A DNA stretch of 64,000 bases. It comes from Astropecten irregularis. Taxonomy: Eukaryota; Echinodermata; Asteroidea; Paxillosida; Astropectinidae. The stretch lies in contig OZ020260.1 in assembly GCA_963971285.1 (NCBI GenBank), forward strand, positions 8,156,798 through 8,220,797, in the 5' to 3' direction. The notes beneath the pieces were generated by a model, which was not told the DNA's origin, did no database searches, and worked only from the letters and a program-made list of their open reading frames with translations. The position numbers and the translations under genes are program-made. Below, piece by piece: positions 39,225 through 61,870 of this stretch. Position 1 is the first letter of the stretch. Every line of letters starts with the position of its first letter.

Positions 39225-39546
39225 TCTTGATCTGAATGTGAGAGACGTGTGACTAGTTTTAAAGAGACAAGCGGGTTTTCATGCGGAGATGTATCATCAA
39301 AAATTAAAAAGCCGTATTTTAGTGATCCCCCATGTACCGTTCTCGGGTTGCAGCTTTGCTGCGCGTATCGATGAAATGATCCCTGGGATATGGCGGTGCC
39401 GTGTGTGGTTTCATAGCTCTGACTGCCAAATAAACAAAGATAATTGACTATTGGGAACACCACCAACGTAGGGCTGGATGGCTCAGTTGGTAGAGCACCC
39501 GTACGATATTATAGAGGTCGCCGGTTCGAATCCCGCTCCAGTCAAT
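39225..39546 (+). repeat. tRNA-derived composite repeat (SINE-like), plus-strand copy
   Basis: The last 75 nt (39471-39545) are tRNA-like, with A-box TGGCTCAGTTGG (39479) and a perfect B-box GGTTCGAATCC (39523). The anticodon stem cannot form, so it is not a working tRNA gene. About 240 nt upstream also align with the 10.9-kb copy, including GACTGCCAAATAAACAAAG and TATTGGGAACACCACCAACG. Similarity stops just after CAGTCAAT. Confidence 0.75.
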
Positions 39547-41241
39547 GTTTTTAATACAGTTATAGATTTGACTAATGCATTGATAGCGGACATGCGTACT
39601 GCCTTGTAGAGCTACTGGAAAATTGTGTCCGTGCGCCACTGTACAACATTATATTGCAGATACAGGCCAGAGTATGTCCACTAATTACACAAATACAGAT
39701 AAATGAAATGTAACGGTAAAAATATGCTTCAATTTGGTAGCAGCGTTGAATATTAATGATAACACTGGAAGCATTAACCAACCCATTTTAATTGAAACCC
39801 GACTGCAGCTGCCATCAATTTACATAAACATGATTACAACACAAAGATCACCAACAGTACTCGTGTTAATTAATCATTTTCCTCACGCCTTGAATTTTGA
39901 AATACAGTAGTAGAAAATAGAAACATCCTTTTTTTAGAATCCCGTGGAAATATTTCAAATGATTTTCAAAATTTTCAAAAAGGCCCTTAAATTTTAACGT
40001 TTTTAACATTGAAAAGGGCTTATAACTCTTTTATTTCTGTCTAAAAACAAACGAGCATGTGTGCTGTATAATTGCTGAAGTAGCATTGGCCATGGTGAAA
40101 TTGAACCATACGGAAGTCAGTTTCTGTCTTGATCCTTTTCGAAGGGCAAGCGTAGCCCTGACCATATCTCGATCTCACAGATTGCGTCAAACCATATACT
40201 CAACATGCATTATTAAACACTTGACAACCGCTAACCATAGGCTTAGGTTTGTGCCTCTATGTCCCCTCTGTCTCTTCATCTCTCTTTCACCATCTCATTC
40301 TGTCTTTATCCCGTCGTGCTAGTAACAATCTCAAGTGGAAATCACGACTCCAAATGACCTTACGGGGGCCATTTACCCACGGGGGGCACACGGGGCTGAT
40401 GTGTCCATATCTCGGCCTCCTATCGGCCACTTTATCAGTCACAGCTACTCGTTTATCACCGATGATGCTCTCTCCCGCTCCCCCGCATTTCTTCCATTTT
40501 TACACCCCATGTCCTTGCTTTTGTTATTTGAATACGATATCTTATAGCGATCCCAATGTCTGACTTTACAAACATTTTTTTTCTTCAGTTTCTCCAAATT
40601 AGCATGGTAGGACACATTGGGTTTTAATGATGAAGAATCGTAATTGTTGTAAAGTCGCAGTTCTAAATAATGACGAGATCTTGGGTTCTCTTTTGCCTGC
40701 ATTACGATGAATCTTTACGAGTCTACAGTGTCGTGTGATATGACCGGGAGCAATTTGATGTTCGGGATACAGAATGAAGGAACAAGGCGTAGGGTCTTGG
40801 GATTGCTCATACAGAATGCACAGGCGCAGCAAATGGATTGATCGGGTTAACATGTAAAACCAGAGAGACCCCCAAAACATGAATAGAGATTGCAATATGC
40901 AATTGGGACACGCGTTTCCCAGCAGTGAGTTGCATACCAATGCAGGATGATACGGTTAATATAACAGGCGGGGCACCCTTTAATGCGCCAGTGTAGGGGA
41001 TGGGAGGGGGCATATGGAAATGAAAATACGCGAAGCGACTTCCTTCAATAGACATTTCACTGTACTCGATAGAGCATGAGTGTTTTAAACACACCACGTA
41101 TTATTCCAGCCATTAAACATTTGATATCCGTTGAACTTATATATTGGAAGCTGAAGAAACATTTATCTAGGTAGACGACTGAATTCAAATTACATGTACC
41201 AGACTATTTCTAACAGGATAAGATTGGCCTTTATTGAAATA

Positions 41242-41287
41242 TCCTGCTAGGATCGAAACGCGTCTGGCCCTCCCAACTCCAAGCGTA
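41242..41287. repeat. Fragment of the CCTAGCAG fold-back repeat
   Basis: CCTGCTAGGATCGAAACGCG followed by TCTGGCCCTCCCAACTCCAA matches one arm of the 12.5-kb element. Confidence 0.6.
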
Positions 41288-42354
41288 ATAGGATTGGGAT
41301 TGCGTATTGAACAAACGAGTTCCCTTTGCATAAATTACATACCACCGTTTTGCTAATCATCTCCCATATTACTAATCAATGCCAATTACCCGTGAGCTAC
41401 ACAAATTACTTCAACACCTAATATCATTTGGATTTTTCTTGTAATGTTTATAATACTAATTCCTTAATTGACGCTGCGTGCTTTAAGATGATATAAAAGC
41501 TGGGACTTTCAACTATTGATGTATAAGAGGATATTGTGAAGAATATAGGGCCATTGAAAATGCATGCGGGTGATATTTATGAAAAGCACCATTAAGATGG
41601 GACTATTGCCAGTATGAACCATACGTGACTTTATTTATAATCAGTTAGACTAGTGTGAAAAGAGAAGAGCAAAAACCCAGCCATCAGCCGTAGTGTTATT
41701 GATAGACAAATAACACTCCCTTCCACCACGCCCCTATTTAGACCGCAATGGAATGTAACAATAATATGAATGGCTTTTATTAACGAATAATGTATTTTAT
41801 GTTATCTCTGAAACCTTTCATTGTTTGTTGGCACAACTCAATAACCCCACCCTTCCTGTATGGCCACGCCTACAGTTAGCTAATGATCTCGTAGTAACTA
41901 GCAAGTGAGGATGGGATACACCTGTACAGTGCTGTAGTAATGCAGACAATATACCTGCCACGCCCACATAGACTGTGTATCCTTCCAACCCGTCTTCAAA
42001 TGAATTCAGACTTCATTGTTTGTTTATTACGTAGAATCTGTAATGTAAATAATTATGTTTTATGACCACATTTCCTAAAAACGACTCGTTGGAAGCCTAA
42101 AGACAAAGCATCAATCGTATCACTGTATACAGTGTTGCCATTCTGCCAATGTGTCCACATTATAGTATTAGTAAGAACTACAGCTCGTGGTATTGCATTG
42201 TACTAAACATCGATAGGTCTTGGTCTACATCTGACAAATTTAAACGTGTATATCATCCTGCTGCCACTCGGACTATAATGATGCCATCTAGTAGTTGTTC
42301 AAAAAATGTTGACAGCACAATGGTGAGCTGATATCGTATGTATTTAGCAGACAA

Positions 42355-42729
42355 TTAAAGGGATGGTACAGAACTGGTTTTTGCGACAAACCCGTTGCTG
42401 ACAGTGAAAGCACATTATGTAATCCATCATATACCTTAACTGACAAAACTGTAGAAGTTTGAGGTCTATCAGCCATCTGGGTCACGAGAAAATAGTGAAA
42501 ACCAGTGTACAGAGAACTGTACACATTTCAATGAATGAATAAAACGCTTCGAAGCGATTTATTCCAATCGGAAAATAGTTTCATTTATTTCTCAACGAAT
42601 ATGGCATTTCAAACAAAAACATTTCAAGGGATGTTTTCTCCTATCATCACCATTATGATATGTAAGTTTTATGTGAATCTGTGATCATGAAGTGTATTTT
42701 GTCTTACCAATTCTGTACCCTCCCTTTAA
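42355..42729. mobile_element. TTAA-flanked MITE, family B-related, copy 4
   Basis: TTAAAGGGATGGTACAGAA and TTCTGTACCCTCCCTTTAA form clear termini. The interior is diverged but keeps CATCTGGGTCACGAGAAAA and a counterpart of the TATCATCACCAT block. Confidence 0.75.
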
Positions 42730-43959
42730 TTGAACCACGTTAGTTAGGGCCTATGTCATCTAACTATTGTATGGAATTAATGTTCAGCATTTAGCATGGC
42801 TATCAGTATCAAGCAATCTACCAAACTCCAGTCCACTGCAAGCAGCGCGAAGTGGCATAGGCACTCTCCACTCCCTATTAAGTAACGTCTGCAGAGGTGT
42901 GAACGAGCGTGGAAACACCCATGCTTGCCATGCCGTTATCCGCTGCTCGACACGCCGTCCACATAGTACAGGACTTGTTTCACTAAAGCCACCGGTGACA
43001 CGGGTGATGGCGCTACCGGGGTGAGACGATCGTCACCCCCGTTTAACAAGCTGGACTGACACGCTGGTAGTTTTCCCCCGTAAACCGGTGGCGTAGTGCG
43101 TAACATCAAATATTAACTTGGCAGTTGGCAGAGTAGGGTGTTAAATTTAAGGTAGAAGTGTTTTTTCTCCTTCTTCTTTTTTAGTAAGGGCGTCGTGCGA
43201 TCATTAAGTACATTATTAGCAAGATGCAGGTGGTACCTGGAACTCTGTAACGTTCTATAAGTAGATGTGTAAAAGGCACATACTCGTGTATTGACATTGG
43301 CATGAATGTCTACATATAGCCAAATGTGTGTGAGTATACAACAATGTAAACTGGAAAGTAATATTCAGCATGCATGTATGAAAACAGAAAGAACATTTGT
43401 TTTCATTAATATTACATGTATTTATCATTTTTAATTTATCTTCTCTTTTTTTTTGTAAGTAAAACGGTGCGATTGTGAAGATCTCTTTTGGGATGAAGAT
43501 GTTTATGCATAGCAACATCAAGTTCACTATGGAACATGAAAAGAGAAACTGTATTATTCTTACTAGCATTGACTTATCCTCATAAAGGGGGAGGAGGGTC
43601 ATGCTAACTCTTGTCACTGTATGTTCTGATATTTGGTTTTGACATTGGTATCCGATAGGCCTATTCCAGGATTTATTGTGAGTTGAGCTATTAGAAAATT
43701 AAATTGCTTCAAAATGCTACAAGGTAAAGTGTGTAGTACTAGTAGGATTTTTAATGTATAGCTGAAAAGTGATTATTAGCCTAATGTTTGTCGTTTTAAT
43801 CACTTGGGCTGTAGTAGGCCCACGTCGTGTGAGGAAAATCTTGTCGCCTAAAAAGAAAGACCAGAAAATGACATTACATCTTGGACACTGCAAACGGCTC
43901 TGCTAGATGAGCATAGGCCTAATAAAGGCAATTCAGAACCTTGTGTTTTCTAATCACCT

Positions 43960-44410
43960 CATAATTCCTCGGGCTGAGGGTCCGCCCCTTTGTAGAATGA
44001 TGTCAATCACACACGTCACGACTGGATAACCAATCGGGTTACTTGGTTACTCTTCGTGGACGCATGCGCCAGAAAGTTGCTCGCCAATTACAGGCACACC
44101 TGCCTGCGTTGGGTTCCTTATAGTATTATTGCCTTAGGTGGTTGTTTTGCATGCGAAAGACATTGTAATAATAGCGTCAAGATTCCGCCTTGCCGTACGT
44201 TGGTTTTCTCCTGCTTGTGTTTTGCACGGCGCTGACCGATTAAAAAGATCCGGATTGAGCAAGTGAGAACACGGCCGTGGGGAGGCGTCACTCTTGAATA
44301 CTAACAACAAAAAGGTGGTTTCATAAGCCGCGGAAGTGTTGGCTATAAGTGGAGAATAACAACGAAAACAATAATACCACTGGGCTATTTGTGCTAAAAA
44401 CAGGTAAGAT
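43960..44410 (+). promoter_or_regulatory. Candidate distal promoter or enhancer upstream of Barhl
   Basis: A GC-rich, repeat-free block contains a CCAAT (about 44030), a TATAAG at 44345, and ends in a consensus donor CAG|GTAAGA (44403/44404). It could be an alternative first exon with promoter or a conserved enhancer. Nothing in it resembles a protein. Confidence 0.25.
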
Positions 44411-45059
44411 TGTGAAAAGGGTTTGGATGTATTTCTAGGTTGGTGTTGGTAAAGATGGTGTCCCTTTCAAGGGAATGTTTTTGCAGAAATTACTTATGAA
44501 ATTTTAATGAATGGTCTGTTGGCTACATGTGCGTATAGGTTTAATATGAAGGCCCATGTACATGCATGAGGGTTGCTTAGAGGCAGTACATGATTATAGG
44601 TACCATGGGTTTAGCACAATATCCACGCTGTATTATATTGTGTACTAGTTCCTCTTCAATACCATGTGTTGCGGTAACAGCGCCCACACAAAGGCATCAA
44701 TTACGATTATTACTAATGAACATCAAATGACGCTATATATCGTAGTTGAATAGCGATCGACCGACTGGCCTGAAGTTTACGTTTTTGTTTTGTATTTTTG
44801 TTGCTTTTTGTTTTGTTTTGTTTGTTTGTTGTTTTGTTTCGTGCGTATAGACGGTGCTTCTGAATGCTACCAACATGCAAACTCATCCAAATCAATTTGA
44901 AGTACGCCTCTCAAATTTGAAGTACGACACTCGCAACCTTATCCCTGGGTTTGGTCCCATGAGAATTGGTTACATTATAACCATTCGCTCCATTATTCTA
45001 CATGAGGGAGACAAGACTAGTTAGCCCCAGTCACTACCCCACCACACCCCCAATAAGTT

Positions 45060-45443
45060 CATACTTGAGACGTCACCAATCATAAATGTAGGGCACCCAT
45101 GCACTGGCAGTTAAAAAGCAACACTTAGATTACTGGGTCGGACACCGTGAGGGGAGCGAGCGAGCAAGCTTCCAGTGGTTGGCCAGTTAGTGAAGCGCGG
45201 CTCTAGTGTTATGCTAAACAGCTTACGTGTGCTCTGTCTGCCAGTCGATAGTCCGTGACAGAGCCACCGACTGTTGGCAGTAGACTGGTCAGACCACGCC
45301 GTCACTGAACAGCTTCCAGTCAGCTAGCTCTGGAGATGGTATAGCTGATGAACACTAACTAGTCCTGCTCAATTCCTACATTGCCTCCTTTAGAGTGCCC
45401 AGTTTGTTTTGGACTTGAGTTCTTAACAGTTTCCAACTTGAAG
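45060..45443 (+). promoter_or_regulatory. Candidate Barhl core promoter and leader exon
   Basis: A CCAAT pentamer (45076-45080) is followed at once by an ATAAAT TATA-like hexamer (45082-45087). From about 45110 to 45443 the sequence is GC-richer and ends at a plausible splice donor. The start site would lie near 45110. Single-motif evidence only. Confidence 0.25.
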
Positions 45444-45736
45444 GTATGCGCTCTCTCAGTTACAAGGCACTACTGTTGTTTGTTTGTTTATTTATTTATT
45501 TATTTATTGTGCATTGTTTTGCGTATTGTTTTGTAGCGTCTGTTTTTCAGACGTTTCCATTTTGATTTATACCACCAATGTGCATTATATCACAAGGAGC
45601 CAGCGCACATGAGCAATTCAAAAAAGACTACCAGCTAATGTGAAACATTCATTTCTGTTCAGACGCTTTGTTTAAAAAGGGAATTTTTTTTTTCAATATT
45701 CAAATTTCGACTTATTTTTATTTTCTATTTTTGCAG
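45444..45736 (+). other. Barhl: Probable 5' UTR intron of Barhl
   Basis: The donor GAAG|GTATGC (45443/45444) and the acceptor TTTTTGCAG (45736) bracket 293 nt of AT-rich sequence. This includes a (TTTA)n microsatellite at about 45480-45509 and a T-run at 45690. The pairing is inferred from splice-site quality and position. A second good donor, CAG|GTAAGA at 44403/44404, could define an alternative leader exon using the same acceptor. Confidence 0.4.
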
Positions 45737-45962
45737 GTTGTGTGATATTCCAGGTTGTGTCTACAGTGTTCGTAGAAAGTGGGGAAAATTTGCCTTTCGA
45801 ATTGTTTCCAGTGCAATTGAATACTGTAATAACTTGGAAGCAGAGAGCCTTGCAGTGAGAACAAGTGAGCCGAGAGATAATCAGTTCTTTGTGGATTAAG
45901 GACGTAACGGGAGAGTAGAGTAGGCACGTACTTGTTCACAGCTGGTGTTGTTAGATCCGTAG
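45737..45962 (+). other. Barhl: Probable Barhl 5' UTR portion of exon 1
   Basis: A strong acceptor (long T-rich tract, TTTTTGCAG ending 45736) opens this 226-nt stretch, which leads into the start codon with stops in the coding frame. It is inferred to be transcribed leader; no transcript evidence is available. Confidence 0.5.
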
Positions 45963-55634
<9,672 letters not shown>

Positions 55635-57860
55635 TGGATTACGTCGATATGCAGTGCTGATAGTGAAAATACAACCTCGTACTCCAGTGAACTATAACAT
55701 CCTTGTTCTCATTGTACAACTTGTGTGACGCGGCGACTAAAATCAGAGGAACGGAACATGATCTTTGAAATCACCACCATGATCAAAGTATTTCTAAACT
55801 AAGCATTTCCTTAATGCCAAGTCAGGAGCCAGACGTGTGCCAGACTTCTGAATTGTGCACATGTATGAGGTTGATTGGATTTAAGTCACTGTGATAAAAT
55901 CTCTCAAATGTGAGTGGCTACGGTCACTTCAGCGAAAGCATACAATACATTCAAAATGTTTGTCAACATTAAACTTAATGCTAATTAAGACCAAAGTTAA
56001 ACCAAAGTTGCTATATATTTGATGTTGCACAGAAGGAGAGTTATTGAGCTGTTCTTATCTGAACGAGATAGAATAAAGCCAAATAATTCTATTTTGAACG
56101 AAAATGTATATTTGGACGTATCTTCTTTTAATGTATAATGTATAAATTTGATGGTGATTTAAGCGCCATTTTGGCCACATTCAGTACCCCAGGTACATTA
56201 TATGACATCATTTTGGCTGAGTGGGCAATTGTGTTCAGGTGTTTTATTGTGAAAACTAAAGTTAAGCAAGAGAAACACCGTTGATATTGCTTTGTTTAAA
56301 CATTACATTGTAATCAATTAAATAGTTCCGTTTGGGGGAAGTTAATAGTAAAGATAATCACTGCACATTATACAGCATTGGATATGATATACACCATATA
56401 CAATTTTCAAAATAATTTGCACATCGCCAATAAAGGACTGAACAAATGAAAACTTGCCAAGATAATATCCTTAGAACTTTTCTTATTTCTAAAAGAGAAC
56501 TTTTTTGATAAGCTCATGGAGTTTTAAAGTAATTATCGTAAAAGAAAGTCATACTTTATATAAGATCATATTGAATTTATGGTGTTTAATGAAATAATGC
56601 CGGTAAATTGTTCTGAGCTATCGCAAATTGTAAGAAACTACCATGTGTTAGATTCAGTTATGTGTGTGTTCAATTCAATGCGAACACCGAAATAATCAAA
56701 TTGGTAATTAATTTAAGCAATACACTATAGAATTTGAATATGTCGAAACGAAAAGAAAATGCCTGTTAATTACATTTGGAAGAAAAACATTCCAAAATAT
56801 TGAGTGATGATTTTGACGTATAAGTACTATACATGCTGTTTTACGTTTATAAAATTATTCTTGCCATAATAATTATATCGATGATGAAAAACCATGTTCT
56901 GGCGCAGTTGAATGCATATCCTAACCCGATTATAGCGCCTAATCGTGTCTGTAGACCTGATAATAACGGCAAAGATTGTTAGTGGATTATACAACCATAA
57001 CATAATAAGTAAGATGTATAGAGAATGCAAGTCTCGCTAAAAGTGCATCGAGACCTTGCGAAGTCACGAGTAGGCTTGTAACCAAGGAAACTCATTGCAC
57101 TAACATCCGGGAACACAGTCGTAAGACTTGCAGATTCTACATTGAAACCTTTCCCGTGAAATCAATCAGGAATGACGATATGAAGTGCAATTCCTGGTCA
57201 TTATACAGTATTGCCAAACGAATTATGGTTTTTCTTCATTGCGTCAGTAAAACACAATCAATGGGAACAACAAAAGGCATACTAGAAAAACTAAAAAAAT
57301 TGAAACAGAATTATGTTTGTAACACCACCTTTTATACTATACAACTGCCAAAGACGTGATTTTCAACAACTCTACGCACTGTATGGATCTAGTCCATCTA
57401 GATTATACCTATATATACCGATACAATGACAAACATATATAACATGAAGTGTTCAGATACTTGAAACAATATCGCATTGTTTTTGGTCAGACAATCTGGT
57501 ATAGTGTATATCAAAAGAAATCTTAGATATCTGAATTCCAAAATGTATAGATAGTTATGTTATTTACAACATTGAGCCAAAGGCTCGATGGGCAGTTATA
57601 TTTTGCAAAAAGCTGCCCCACACCACATCAATGTTTGTGTGGTTAATCCCATCTACCATTGAATATTGTAATATAATTATGTTGTGATGTACAAAAGGGT
57701 CAACAAGAAAAATGGAAGAAGAAAAGACTTAAGTTGTATATGGTTGGCTTATCCGAATTACGTAATCCAAAATGGCCGTTTAGATTATTGTTATCTGTAC
57801 ATTATTTTATGTGAAACTTGTGAAGTTTAATAATAAAATGTTTATTGCTGGAAGATTTGG
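55635..57860 (+). other. Barhl: Probable Barhl 3' UTR
   Basis: AT-rich sequence without recognisable repeats follows the stop codon. AATAAA hexamers lie at 56072-56077, 56429-56434 and 57832-57837. The last is followed by a G/T-rich stretch (57.90-57.94 kb) typical of a cleavage site. Which site is used cannot be told from sequence alone. Confidence 0.4.
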
Positions 57861-58196
57861 ACATTCACGGTGTATTTAAATCAAATGTCATGCGATCTGT
57901 GGAGATGTTTTATTTTTATTGACTGGTTGGTGGTAACATTTAGATTTCGGTGATTTGACATACGTCACGAATAATACACTGAGCTGGGCATGTCTCATGT
58001 ACAGACTGCAACACAGTGCATGTTCAACACTTTCTACAATGTAGGCGAGTGGTATGATACCTATATGCCACGTTAAATATATTAATTATTATATTCATTT
58101 GTGCGACTGCAAAGAGAAAGACTGAATTCAGTTTTACTGTTGTTGTTTTTTCACAACAATACATTGAATATCTATTGCTCAAAAGTATCAATGTCT

Positions 58197-58554
58197 TAAA
58201 GGTAGTATCATACTTTTGTTTTTAAAGAAATACAGATTCATGGGCAACAATTATCAAGACAGCTACAGTAACAGTCATCTGTGAAAATTTCAGTCCCATA
58301 CAGTGCCCACTTTTTGAGAAAAACAGCTACAGTATTTCTTTAGACTTTTCTCTTTTATTTTTGATCTTTTAAAAGACCAAAACAAATGTCGGTCGTTGTT
58401 TTACAAATTTCTGGATAAATGCACCATTTCAGGGGGAAAATGTAACGGTATGTTTCTACCACCACAATCTTCATACCCTGTAAGTTATACGTAAATCTGT
58501 GAACATTTCTGTTTTTGTTTTTTACCAAAGTATGATACTACAATGTACCTTTAA
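58197..58554. mobile_element. TTAA-flanked MITE, family A, copy 3
   Basis: TTAAAGGTAGTATCATACTT at 58197. Right end GTATGATACTACAATGTACC then TTTAA, with a small insertion in the right terminus. Same body as copy 1. It lies just beyond the probable Barhl 3' UTR. Confidence 0.8.
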
Positions 58555-59119
58555 AGGGCATTGACATAATAGGCAGTATTGGGGTTTATGGAGGAGCTGC
58601 ATAAATAAAAACCAAGATCAAGCATTGGTGATTTAAGTTTCTTGGTTGTAAGCGCTCGACAAGAAAGTGCATCCATCTGGGTCCCTTTTTTGACTATGTT
58701 GGCTATAATTACCAACTCAGTACAAATTTAGCTATTACTTGTAGGCCTACATGTATTAGCCTCAAGTTATGACTGGGGTGTTTGCAGGTAATAAAACTGC
58801 TGACAAGTTGTCAATAGAGGGCGCCTGTTAAAACCAGCATTTGTTTAAGCAGCGTCGTGCATGAAATTTTCAATGTTTGGAATCAAACGTGATTTGACTG
58901 AACTGAATAATCATGACCATTTGTCGTTTTGAAATTCCATGCCCAATAACCCAAGCATGAGTGAATAGAATAAATCGGCATGATACACTGGGAAATGTGG
59001 GATATGATTTACCGAGTCCTGAGTACAAGGCTTTGGCCGATCGTATGCCGAATTTCCCCTACGAGTAAGCCTGGTGCTCTCGGTGAGCATGCAATTTGAG
59101 GAACGACCGAGAAGCATTC

Positions 59120-59425
59120 CACGATGGGGGAATGGGGTTGGGGTATATCCCCCCCCCCTAATATTTGAGGTGGGGGATGGCGTGTATTATCACCCCCCTC
59201 AATATTTCGATGTTGAATGTCATTCAAGTTTATTGTACAGAAATATTACATGATCCTTGGTCTTCGCAGTGTTTAATTCTTCTGAATATCTTTTTTAAAT
59301 GCTCTAAAAAGTCCCTGGTTTGGGAGGGGGTAACCCACCTCCATGCAACAGCCTCACCCCGCTCGGTCGCTTCGCTCCCTCGCATAGGACACCAAATTAC
59401 CAATCACCCCTTCCCCCAATCATGA
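59120..59425. repeat. Probable transposon remnant with C-tracts
   Basis: Contains CCCCCCCCTAATATTTGAGG and its near inverse CACCCCCCTCAATATTTCG, then the TCGGTCGCTTCGCTCCCTCG motif, which I associate with dispersed repeats in marine invertebrates. No ORF of note. Confidence 0.4.
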
Positions 59426-60197
59426 AGAGAAATCGACACCTATGGCCAAAGTGGTCTAAAATAATGAGAATAGCTAAATGTCGTAGCATGCAGTGAGCTA
59501 TGTTCGTCCTGTCAGCACAACGTACCGTGGGGAATGATTAGGGCAGTGTCACGTTGTCATACCTATACCTACTCCCCAGTATGTAAGGCTTACCCGGGCT
59601 GTTGGGACTATAACCCGGGTAGCTACTCGCTAGAATCGAAGAGGGGCTTACCATGCAGCGCCACACTCACATATCTCGCCACGGATTTGTAGCCAAAAAC
59701 TACCGAAATTGGTTGACTATATTAACCTGGATACACATTTGGACGAAAAAAGGAATTCAAGTCGTAGGGGAAAAGGTATAGGGGGGTCACGTTAAACATT
59801 CATGGATCTTATATGGAGTGACTGGACCGCATCTTCTGTGAATCTCCCATGGGAATGCTATGAACTGATTCTTGATTGGTGCTAATGTTTTCTTTTCGTA
59901 AATTAGGCGAATAATGTTGATAATATATACGCGTGGCCTGCCCAAATGTACAAGAGTTAAGCTCATTGAACATAACAATCATGTCTTGATATTTACTTAG
60001 CTCCAGACTCAATCTTAAAAGTTACGCACTAAAACCATTATTTGAGTATAGGCCTATACATGTATATAGGGCAGTTATCTATTGCTGAATAGTCAACTTA
60101 TCTCAACACAAACATATTTCGAACTAGATTAAAAAGCTAGCTGTACGAGTTTCAGAAAATACGCAGATTCATTTGATAGAAACATTAAAAATCTCAT

Positions 60198-60325
60198 AGT
60201 TAGGAGGGCCCGACGTTCCGATCATAGCATGATCTTTCTAGACCTCAGGTCCTCCAACTCTAACCAGTTTATATGTTTCAGGTCATCATTTTGGTTGATG
60301 AGCAGTTTGCAGCGGTTTAGGCCGT
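60198..60325. repeat. Diverged copy of the CCTAGCAG fold-back repeat
   Basis: TTAGGAGGGCCCGACGTTCC, then CAGGTCCTCCAACTCTAA as an inverted arm, then TTTCAGGTCATCATTTTG and GTTGATGAGC as in the tail of the 12.5-kb copy. Confidence 0.5.
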
Positions 60326-61870
60326 TTTAGCGGTTTCAAACTTTAAAAATTTTAAACGTTAGCCAGACTTTTCGTCCACAATTGTTCCACTTATTTTGGA
60401 ACAATTATGTTGATACAATTAATTCCTTAATAATTTTCTTTCGCTTATTGATTGATATTGAAAGCGTAAATCTTCCTTGCATAATAAGATTCAAAATTAT
60501 GTATTCTTGAGGCTGTAAAACTAGCCAAATATCGGCAATGTTGCACAAAGGAAATTGCACAATATCTCAATGGATTACTGAATAATTCTAATGCATACAC
60601 CAGGCTTGTCTCTATGGAAAATACTATTTTTTTTATGACGTCATGCAGTTTTCAGCCATTGTTTGACATTGCTCACACGTGCCTACACTACTTTCAAATA
60701 ACTCGGTAGTACCATAGCGTGTATTCCACTGGCATTGTACCGTGACCGTCTCGCTGTGTGACCGCCTAACCCACCGTGCATTGCCTGCCATCTACGAGGC
60801 GTCGAGCAGCCGTCTAGACCGGTAGCTTGCTCCACTTCAATTCAGTACAAAGACTGAACAACCAGATGCCTCATCAGTACAAATGCCAGTTATTAATGCA
60901 CTTTATTTATGGACATTTGCGCCATGACGCAGTGTAAAAGAAGAACAGTCATTCAAATCATCTAAAAAGAAATAATATAAAAATAGTATGGAATTAAGAA
61001 ACATAACAATAAACAACTTTGTATGATTATGATGATTATCATTGACACAGAAGCTTGGAACAGGTCTGGTCAAAATGTTGGCTTTGAATAAGATAGACTC
61101 CATGACCGGACCCCTGGTGACCCCTGTTGATCCCACACTTACTAATGGCAGTTCTTGTCATATCCGTAGATGGAACGTTTTACAGCTTTTAAATATGCAA
61201 TGGTCACTTATTGCAGGATATGTTTAAAGTAGACCTATTTATCATTCATATAGATGGTATATTCATTATTTATCAGTTGCTCTAAGTCTTTGAAGATGGA
61301 AGCCCCTTGAACACATTACGCGGTCGAAGAGTCAAGCTATGAACCCCCGAATTATTCTACATTAAGCCTCACCATACAAAATGTCACAGAGTAACAGGAA
61401 AATACCTAATAATTAATAACCTTACACGGTAATACGGCGGCATTTGCACAGCCACAAATCAATCATTTTTCCACAGCTGCTCTGCAGAGGGGAGCATATT
61501 AAATGTGTATATCGTTTTACGATTATTGTCCCAAACTTCACTATATATTGCCTATGATATATTGAAAAATGTTTGTCTTGAAAAACTGCCTCAGAAAGTT
61601 AGGCGAAGTTTTGGTTCCGAGAAGAAACCCATGGTAGCGCATAATTAAGACAAGACGGGCTTTGCGAACGTGCGTGGTCGAAAATCTGATATATTTACCT
61701 CACTCGACAAAATGCGTTCATTTCTGAAATCGGAAACTAAAGGGGTTCGTTGAGAAATGATAAGATTTTGAACAGAAAGATTATAGGTATACGCATCGAC
61801 ATGCAGTGAGTTTCCATTTAACGGCTGTTGATAATCCTGCTACATGTGAGTATGATGTAAACGAAATCAC

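Larger units (their letters stand above)
37080..43959. other. Intergenic, no gene seen apart from listed repeats
   Basis: Contains the 39.4-kb composite repeat, a repeat fragment at 41.2 kb and a TTAA MITE at 42.4 kb. A 129-codon ORF at 37627-38016 is the longest here but is unrecognisable, and an equally long antisense frame overlaps it. Confidence 0.55.

Noticed and set aside
39471..39545. Functional tRNA gene
   Set aside because: A- and B-boxes are good, but the anticodon stem does not pair and the T-stem has a mismatch. A second copy with shared non-tRNA flank shows it is a dispersed repeat.
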